DNA of 12,802 nt from Oligoflexia bacterium (lineage in GTDB: Bacteria; Bdellovibrionota; UBA1018): NCBI GenBank assembly GCA_903928955.1, contig CAIYTD010000210.1, positions 1 to 12,802 of the forward strand, written 5' to 3'. The notes under the pieces were generated by a model. That model searched no databases, was not told the origin of the DNA, and was given only the letters and a program-made list of their open reading frames with translations. Numbering within the stretch: the first letter of the stretch is position 1; the number at the start of each line of letters is the position of its first letter. This document shows, piece after piece, positions 6,658-11,945 of this stretch. Position numbers and translations under genes: made by a program.

Positions 6658-8433
6658 CTATGAGTCCTCCACTGCACTTTCAAGATTAAACTGAGAGAGA
6701 TAATCCACATCTTTGCGAACAATATCCCTATAAATTTCACTAAAACTATTCAGTGTACTCAATAGTGGATGAGGAGAAGTTTGACCCAAACCACAACGAG
6801 AAGTTTTTTTAACCATTATTCCCAGTTCCTGAATTTTATCCAAATCCGTCAAAGTTCCGTTTCCAGACATAATTTTCTCAAGCGCCTTCACTAAAAGAAC
6901 ATTACCAGCACGACAGGGCACGCAAAATCCACAAGACTCATCTCTAAAAAATTTCATATAATTATGCACGATCGAAAGTAAATCTCGATCGCGACTAAAA
7001 ACTGTAAATGCTCCACCCGTAGAAAGATCTGAATAACAAATGCGCCTATCAAATTCTTTCTCAGAAATACAAGTACCCGAAGGTCCTCCAATTTGAACTG
7101 CAAGCGTTCGATCTGCACCGCATAAATCAAGAATTTCTCGAATTGTTTTACCCCATTCGATTTCATAAATCCCAGGCATCCGACAATCACCTGCAATACT
7201 CAGTAGCTTCACTCCCGCTGACGCTGGCGTACCCAAACTCCGAAACCACTCGGGTCCATTCAATATGATTCTTAGAGCACAGCCCAATGTTTCTGGATTA
7301 TTAACTACTGTAGGTCTACGGAGGTAACCCGAAGTTACTGGAAAAGGAGGCCGATTCCGGGGTTGCCCACGCTTACCTTCAGCGGACTCAATCAGGGCGG
7401 ACTCCTCTCCACAGATATAAGCTCCTGCACCCTCTTTAATTCGAATATCAAAGCTAAAACGGGTACCTAAAATCCTACGACCGAGCAGATGACGTGATCT
7501 CATGGATTCGAGCAAAACTTCTAGGTGCTCTCGCAAATAGCTGTACTCCGCTCGCAAATACAGTATACCTTCTTTCGCCTCCACTGAATAACCTGCTAAG
7601 GTCATACCCTCAAAAATCATTTCGGGTAATTCCGTGAGCAAAACGCGATCTTTGAATGTTCCAGGTTCGCCTTCATCTCCATTACAAATTACAAAACGCT
7701 GATCTGATTCGGAAGCCAAACAAGAAGCCCACTTTTGTCCTGTTGGAAATCCAGCTCCACCCCGTCCCCGAAGCCCAGATTTTTTAATCCACTCAATGAC
7801 ATCCAATGAACCGAGCTCCATCGCTTTCTTAAGTGCTATTCCAGGAATATAATCACAAAAAAAGACAGGACCTTTTAATCGAATATTATTTCTCACTTCG
7901 GTGTGGAGAGTGGGATAACACTTTTGAGCCTCCAACGGAATTCGAACAAGATCACGGACAAGACTATTCGACTTCATTCCCGCTACCAATTCGCTGACTC
8001 GACTAGGAGTTATAGACGTAAAAACCGTGCCATTAATTAATATCGCTGGCTCCTGATCAGCCATCCCGATACAGGAGGTAGTTCTCAAACCAATTTGATT
8101 ATCGGATGAATTATCTCCAATAGTAATTCCTAACTCCGATTCAAATGCATAAATAATTTCTTTTAAGCCAGCCATTTCAGCTGTTGCACTTTGATTGATA
8201 TAAACCGTGTACTTCCCAGCATGCTGAGTCGAAAAAAAATGATAGAAACTTGCTGTGCCTTCGACATGAACCACTGGCAAATCCATTTCCTCGGCGATCA
8301 CTGCGATCATGTCAGCTGATATGAATCGCCACTTTTTCTGAACTGCACTCAATACAGCCAAAAGCTCCGTCTGCTCAAAATGATATTGAGTCACAATCTC
8401 TGCTATCTGAAGCCGCATTTCTGGGCTAATCAT
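6658..8433 (-). CDS. hoxF: NAD-reducing hydrogenase diaphorase subunit HoxF (NuoE-like + NuoF-like)
   Basis: HoxF holds FMN and binds NAD(H), exchanging electrons between NAD and the Fe-S chain to HoxHY. In 591 residues, positions 1-155 form a thioredoxin-like NuoE-type domain (GTASFYHFFS, RTTSCIGMADQ) and the rest is NuoF-like: the glycine-rich SGLRGRGGAGFPTGQKW (219-235) and NGDEGEPGTFKDR for FMN/NAD binding, GAGAYICGEESALIES, and a [4Fe-4S] site in SCGFCVPC with TSRCGLG (C501, C504, C507, C547). Of the four cysteines needed for a NuoE [2Fe-2S] cluster, only C121 remains, so that cluster should be absent. This resembles the long R. eutropha-type HoxF and explains the lack of a separate hoxE. 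The ATG at 8433 overlaps the hupE stop (ATGA) and has no Shine-Dalgarno sequence, only a pyrimidine-rich stretch. Confidence 0.96.
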   Translation of the reverse strand: MISPEMRLQIAEIVTQYHFEQTELLAVLSAVQKKWRFISADMIAVIAEEMDLPVVHVEGTASFYHFFSTQHAGKYTVYINQSATAEMAGLKEIIYAFESELGITIGDNSSDNQIGLRTTSCIGMADQEPAILINGTVFTSITPSRVSELVAGMKSNSLVRDLVRIPLEAQKCYPTLHTEVRNNIRLKGPVFFCDYIPGIALKKAMELGSLDVIEWIKKSGLRGRGGAGFPTGQKWASCLASESDQRFVICNGDEGEPGTFKDRVLLTELPEMIFEGMTLAGYSVEAKEGILYLRAEYSYLREHLEVLLESMRSRHLLGRRILGTRFSFDIRIKEGAGAYICGEESALIESAEGKRGQPRNRPPFPVTSGYLRRPTVVNNPETLGCALRIILNGPEWFRSLGTPASAGVKLLSIAGDCRMPGIYEIEWGKTIREILDLCGADRTLAVQIGGPSGTCISEKEFDRRICYSDLSTGGAFTVFSRDRDLLSIVHNYMKFFRDESCGFCVPCRAGNVLLVKALEKIMSGNGTLTDLDKIQELGIMVKKTSRCGLGQTSPHPLLSTLNSFSEIYRDIVRKDVDYLSQFNLESAVEDS

Positions 8434-9029
8434 AAAAAGAAAAGAACTGACCCCATTAAAACAGCCCCTAAACCGCGAAGTAAAATATTTTCCTTTTCTA
8501 CTTTAAATACACTTCTAATTGAAAACATCACAAAAATTCCGACACAATGCAAAATTCCAGTAGAAATTAAAAGTCCAGAAAGCACAGCTCCATCGAAGTT
8601 CATTTGGGTTACCTCAAAGCCATGCGAATTACCGTGAAAAGATCCAAACAAACAAAGGATCCATGTACTCTGAAATGATTCAGCTCGCCTATGCGTAAAC
8701 AAACACAAACCGAGAAAAATCAAAGAGAGTAAAATTCCCTGTTCATGAAACGGAAGAGCAATTCCCAATTGCCCGAGAAAAGCACCAACCAACATACCCC
8801 CTAAAAAGCTCAGTGATTTTTTAAAAGCTCCTACAATGACTACTTTATCTGTCATTTCAGCACTCCAAATTCCAACAGAAATGGCTGCTAATAAATGATC
8901 TATTCCCAAAAAAGGATGAATGAGCCCTGAATAAAACGTGTGAAATCCATGCCCAGGATGACTCCAAGCTCTCTGAGAAAAACATAAAAAGAGGAAAGAA
9001 AATCCTACAGTTTTTAAAGCAAGTTTCAT
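8430..9029 (-). CDS. hupE: HupE/UreJ family protein, predicted nickel permease
   Basis: HupE/UreJ proteins are inner-membrane carriers believed to bring Ni2+ into the cell for hydrogenase or urease. This one has 199 residues. Residues 1-23 look like a signal peptide (MKLALK, a hydrophobic core, then AWS), so the mature protein would start HPGHGFH. The family motif follows: HPFLGIDHLLAAISVGIW (38-55), with Ala where Met is usual, and a second histidine motif FHGNSHGFE (131-139). Roughly five or six hydrophobic helices are visible. I choose ATG at 9029; a TTG at 9047 extends the frame by six residues but would put charged residues ahead of the signal peptide. Neither start has a clear ribosome binding site. 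As first gene of the operon it supplies the nickel that HypA/HypB use; hoxF overlaps its stop. Confidence 0.9.
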   Translation of the reverse strand: MKLALKTVGFSFLFLCFSQRAWSHPGHGFHTFYSGLIHPFLGIDHLLAAISVGIWSAEMTDKVVIVGAFKKSLSFLGGMLVGAFLGQLGIALPFHEQGILLSLIFLGLCLFTHRRAESFQSTWILCLFGSFHGNSHGFEVTQMNFDGAVLSGLLISTGILHCVGIFVMFSIRSVFKVEKENILLRGLGAVLMGSVLFFL

Positions 9030-9050
9030 TGTATAGACATATCGCAATAA

Positions 9051-9079
9051 ATTTTAATTGCCTAGTTGAATTTTATTAA
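9051..9079 (-). promoter_or_regulatory. Possible sigma-70-like promoter of the hydrogenase operon
   Basis: On the minus strand TTAATA and TAAAAT are separated by 17 bases (TAAAAT at 9051-9056, TTAATA at 9074-9079). They match the -35 and -10 consensus at four and five of six positions. Transcription would begin near 9044, leaving a leader of about 15 bases before the hupE ATG. The region is AT-rich, so chance matches are likely. Confidence 0.33.
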
Positions 9080-9094
9080 TCGACACTGCATAGT
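9066..9094 (+). promoter_or_regulatory. Possible sigma-70-like promoter of the CoA-transferase gene
   Basis: TTGAAT (9066-9071) and CATAGT (9089-9094) are 17 bases apart, each matching four of six consensus positions. The start would be near 9101, just before the ribosome binding site. It overlaps the possible divergent promoter of the hydrogenase operon. Support is weak. Confidence 0.28.
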
Positions 9095-9101
9095 TTTTTG
9101 G

Positions 9102-9110
9102 AGAAAGGTG
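9102..9110 (+). promoter_or_regulatory. Ribosome binding site deciding the CoA-transferase start
   Basis: AGAAAGGTG lies six bases before the GTG at 9117, and resembles AGGAGGTG. It favours 9117 over the in-frame TTG at 9066 and the GTG at 9108, which is itself part of this signal. Confidence 0.55.
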
Positions 9111-9116
9111 TTTAAT

Positions 9117-10415
9117 GTGAATTCAAATAAAAAATGGAAAGAATATGCAGTTGATCCAATCGAAGCTATTCGAAAAATTAAAAGTGGAAATAAAATTTTT
9201 ATACATGGAGCTGCTGCAACTCCCACTCCCTTATTAAATGCACTTTGCAGTCAGGAAAATCTAACTGATATTCGACTCTATCATATTCATGTCTCTGGCT
9301 GCTGTCGATTTCTCGACCCTGAATGCCAAAAAAAATTTATTTCAACTTCCCTTTTTTCTGGACAAAATACTCGCATCCCTATCCAAGAGGGACGTGCGGA
9401 TTTTATTCCTATTTTTTTATCTGATATTCCTAATTTATTTAAATCACAAAAAGTACCATTAGATGTTGCAATCGTTCAACTTTCGCCTCCTGACAAACAT
9501 GGAATGTGCACGTTAGGCACCTCTGTAGACACTGCAAAAGCTGCCGTAGATTCAGCCAAACTAGTCATTGCCGAAATCAATGAACGAATGCCGAGAACTC
9601 ATGGAAATTCGGCAGTGCCTTTTAGTCAAATCGATAGTTTTATTTACACTAACCGAGCACTCATCGAATCCCCCCCCCCTATTGAAACTCTGATCGATGC
9701 TACAATTGGTGAAATTATTTCAGAGCTTATTGAAGATCAGTCCACCCTTCAGGTCGGAATTGGGAGTATTCCAAATGCAGTGATTAAGCGCCTAGTGAAT
9801 AAGAGAGACCTAGGAATTCATACCGAAATGTTCTCAGATAACATCATCGAACTAGTCGAGGCGGGAGTTATTACAAATCGATATAAAACCATCCACAACG
9901 GAAGAATTACGACAAGTTTTGTCAATGGCACCCAAAAACTTTATGATTTTGTTAATGATAATTCTAAGATTGAATTCCACCCATGCGACCACACCAACGA
10001 CACTAGCATGATCCGCCAAAACGAAAAAACAATCGCAATCAATTCAGCTATTGAAATTGATCTTTCTGGCCAAGTATGCGCTGATTCCATTGGACATCAA
10101 ATCTTTTCTGGTATTGGAGGCCAATTAGACTTTATGCGGGGCGCTGCGCTTTCAAAAGGCGGAAAACCTATTATCGCGCTCCCATCTACAGCTGCTCAAG
10201 GTAAATTCTCTCGGATTGTCATGACGTTGAAGCCAGGAGCTGGAGTAGTCACCACTCGAGGACATATCCATTGGATAGTAACAGAATACGGAGCCGTCAA
10301 CCTACATGGTCTCACCTTAAGGGAACGAGGTGAAGCGCTCATTTCGATTGCTCATCCAGACTTTAGGCCTTCACTCAAGAGGGAACTTTCAGAGATCCGC
10401 CACTTTTTACTCTGA
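9117..10415 (+). CDS. Acetyl-CoA hydrolase/transferase family protein, 4-hydroxybutyrate CoA-transferase-like
   Basis: These enzymes move CoA between acyl-CoA and a carboxylate through a glutamyl-CoA thioester. From the chosen GTG start the protein has 432 residues, the usual length for the 4-hydroxybutyrate/acetate CoA-transferase branch. Visible family motifs: SPPDKHGMCTLGTSVD from 123, MPRTHG at 158-163, HTEMFSD with Glu237 at the expected catalytic position, INSAIEIDLSGQVCADSIG (ending about 326), GGQLDFMRGA from about 334, and the C-terminal IVTEYGAVNL and HPDFR. The real substrate (acetate, 4-hydroxybutyrate, succinate or propionate) cannot be read from sequence. A longer frame with TTG at 9066 exists but lacks a ribosome binding site. 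Ten consecutive C at 9670-9679 encode part of S185-P188. It diverges from the hydrogenase operon, which could mean shared control in energy metabolism, but that is inference. Confidence 0.9.
   Translation: MNSNKKWKEYAVDPIEAIRKIKSGNKIFIHGAAATPTPLLNALCSQENLTDIRLYHIHVSGCCRFLDPECQKKFISTSLFSGQNTRIPIQEGRADFIPIFLSDIPNLFKSQKVPLDVAIVQLSPPDKHGMCTLGTSVDTAKAAVDSAKLVIAEINERMPRTHGNSAVPFSQIDSFIYTNRALIESPPPIETLIDATIGEIISELIEDQSTLQVGIGSIPNAVIKRLVNKRDLGIHTEMFSDNIIELVEAGVITNRYKTIHNGRITTSFVNGTQKLYDFVNDNSKIEFHPCDHTNDTSMIRQNEKTIAINSAIEIDLSGQVCADSIGHQIFSGIGGQLDFMRGAALSKGGKPIIALPSTAAQGKFSRIVMTLKPGAGVVTTRGHIHWIVTEYGAVNLHGLTLRERGEALISIAHPDFRPSLKRELSEIRHFLL
9670..9679 (+). repeat. Homopolymeric tract of ten C inside the CoA-transferase gene
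   Basis: Ten consecutive C within the codons for Ser-Pro-Pro-Pro (residues 185-188). In an otherwise AT-rich gene such a run is conspicuous. Loss or gain of one C would shift the frame and remove the catalytic Glu237 half of the enzyme. Confidence 0.95.
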
Positions 10416-10442
10416 TAAAAAAGATCAATTCTGAAAAACATT

Positions 10443-10470
10443 TTGTGTTTTATTAAATACTCGCTATTAT
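10443..10470 (+). promoter_or_regulatory. Possible promoter giving a leaderless transcript for the HD-GYP gene
   Basis: TTGTGT (10443-10448) and TATTAT (10465-10470) are separated by 16 bases; the -10 matches consensus at five of six positions. The -10 ends only eight bases before the ATG at 10479, so transcription would start at or next to the start codon. No Shine-Dalgarno sequence is present, which agrees with leaderless translation. The region is AT-rich and the -35 is poor. Confidence 0.35.
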
Positions 10471-10478
10471 TATAACTA

Positions 10479-11891
10479 ATGCTAACTCCTTCAGAAGAAG
10501 TAAAACGATCTATTTTAGTCGCTGAATTAGATAAAGATTTTTTAAATTCAGTCCATTCTGACCCAAAAATAAATATACTTGCTCCTATTTCAGTAGCAAC
10601 AGTAAAAGATGCTCAACTAGCATTAGCAAACCGCACTAATCGATTTTTGGCAATCGTTATAAATCCATATATTGACAGGACAAACTGCTTATCGGTGATC
10701 CGATTTGCAAGAATTAATCGTCCTACAACTCCTATTTTTGTCATACACGACGACGAACCTCCTTTTAACGAGGAAGAACAAAAGCTATTAGGAATTGAAG
10801 CAACCCTAAAAAAACCTATTACCTACTCTCATATTGTTGATTTAATCGCACCTCATATTATTTCACTCGACTCCAATCACATCGAATCTCAACTGGAAGC
10901 TCCAATTGGCAAAGAAGTGACTGTTGAAGATTCCAATTTTATTTCCATTCGATCAGAAGATTTTTTAGCTGGATCTAAGTCTATTTTTAATCTCTTTGTC
11001 AGACTTGCATCGGGTCGCTATATTAAAATTCTAAATACACATGAATCTTTCGATCCAGAACGCCTCATGTCTTATTTTAAAAAGGGTGTTACAACTTTTT
11101 ATTTAGAAAAATCTGCCCAAATTGATTATTTAAACTACTGTGATCGCCTCGCTACTGCCTTCATCAAAAGCAAAAAGCTGTCTCTAGATATTAAAATTAA
11201 AGGCACTTTAGTGCATGGCGAAGAGACGATGAACTTTTTAAAATCTCAAGGCTTAAACTCTGGAACTATTCAATTTGCTCAAAATTTTGTAAAAAATGTT
11301 GAATTGCTGATCCAAAATTCAAAATTTTTAAAGAATGAAAAAATTATAAGTTTTGTCAATGACTTTGCAAAATATGATCATGCTGTTTCGGTTACCATGA
11401 TCGCCAGCCTCTTAGGCCGAGCTCTGACTTTTGACGGAGAGAGAGCGGTTAAAATTCTAGGCCTAGCCACCTTACTTCATGACATAGGCTTAGTGGGGCT
11501 ACCAGAAGAGTGCCAATTTGAAGATGAATCTCTCCTTTCTCCAATGGTACTAACAGAGTATCGAAAGCATCCGCTGACTGGATCTCAAATTCTTGCAGAA
11601 CTCCAATTAGATCAGATGATTCTACAAGGCGTTGAACAACATCATGAGCGCAGAACAAGAACCGGATTTCCTGCTAAACTAGGCGTAGGCTCGATTAATA
11701 AGATTGCAGAAATTATAGGAATTAGCGATGACTTTATCCGAATCGTTAGAAAATTTAACAAAGACCCGATTCTCCAAATCTACCAAGTCTACTCCGAAAT
11801 GAATAATAACGTTTTTCAACATTTTTCTTATGACATAGTAGAAGGATTTAGAAAGGTATTTTTTCCAGCTGACAAACGATTTCAAAATTAA
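10479..11891 (+). CDS. Degenerate receiver + HD-GYP domain protein, candidate c-di-GMP phosphodiesterase
   Basis: 470 residues with three parts. Residues 1-125 look like a response-regulator receiver (ILVAELDKDF, later LKKP with K111), but the phosphoacceptor Asp is Asn62 (VINPYI), so normal phosphorylation is unlikely. Residues about 155-230 form a middle domain I cannot name; its FKKGVTTFYLEK segment reminds me of domains in Bdellovibrio-like HD-GYP proteins. The C-terminus (about 290-440) is an HD-GYP domain with H301, HD at 334-335 (LLHDIG), KHP with H364, HHE at 388-390 and D417 in GISDDF. The GYP motif reads HHERRTRTGFP: Tyr is Phe, and the usual Asp-Gly before it is Thr-Arg. The metal ligands for a binuclear site appear complete, so hydrolysis is plausible but unproven. 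It follows the CoA-transferase gene by 63 bases on the same strand. Confidence 0.85.
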   Translation: MLTPSEEVKRSILVAELDKDFLNSVHSDPKINILAPISVATVKDAQLALANRTNRFLAIVINPYIDRTNCLSVIRFARINRPTTPIFVIHDDEPPFNEEEQKLLGIEATLKKPITYSHIVDLIAPHIISLDSNHIESQLEAPIGKEVTVEDSNFISIRSEDFLAGSKSIFNLFVRLASGRYIKILNTHESFDPERLMSYFKKGVTTFYLEKSAQIDYLNYCDRLATAFIKSKKLSLDIKIKGTLVHGEETMNFLKSQGLNSGTIQFAQNFVKNVELLIQNSKFLKNEKIISFVNDFAKYDHAVSVTMIASLLGRALTFDGERAVKILGLATLLHDIGLVGLPEECQFEDESLLSPMVLTEYRKHPLTGSQILAELQLDQMILQGVEQHHERRTRTGFPAKLGVGSINKIAEIIGISDDFIRIVRKFNKDPILQIYQVYSEMNNNVFQHFSYDIVEGFRKVFFPADKRFQN

Positions 11892-11945
11892 TGCCCTTCG
11901 TTAAGGTTGCTTGATTGTAATAGAAGTCTATTGAAAAATAAACGG

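Noticed and set aside
6954..7196. 80-codon minus-strand frame inside hoxF
   Set aside because: It is an alternate frame of the conserved NuoF-like part of hoxF, with no family resemblance.
9030..9047. TTG at 9047 as the hupE start
   Set aside because: The ATG at 9029 gives a clean signal peptide starting MKLALK; the TTG form adds six residues with no supporting signal.
8430..9116. A separate hoxE gene upstream of hoxF
   Set aside because: The NuoE-like domain is the N-terminal part of hoxF, and the upstream gene is clearly hupE.
10435..10451. Stem AAAACA/TGTTTT after the CoA-transferase gene as a terminator
   Set aside because: Six AT-rich pairs with no following U tract; too weak to terminate transcription.
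11895..11906. CCTT-CGTT-AAGG hairpin as a terminator between the convergent genes
   Set aside because: Only four base pairs and no proper T run on either strand.
11919..11932. Perfect palindrome AATAGAAGTCTATT between the convergent HD-GYP and LRR genes
   Set aside because: The two-base loop cannot form a stable hairpin, there is no U tract on either side, and a lone 14-base AT-rich palindrome is expected by chance.
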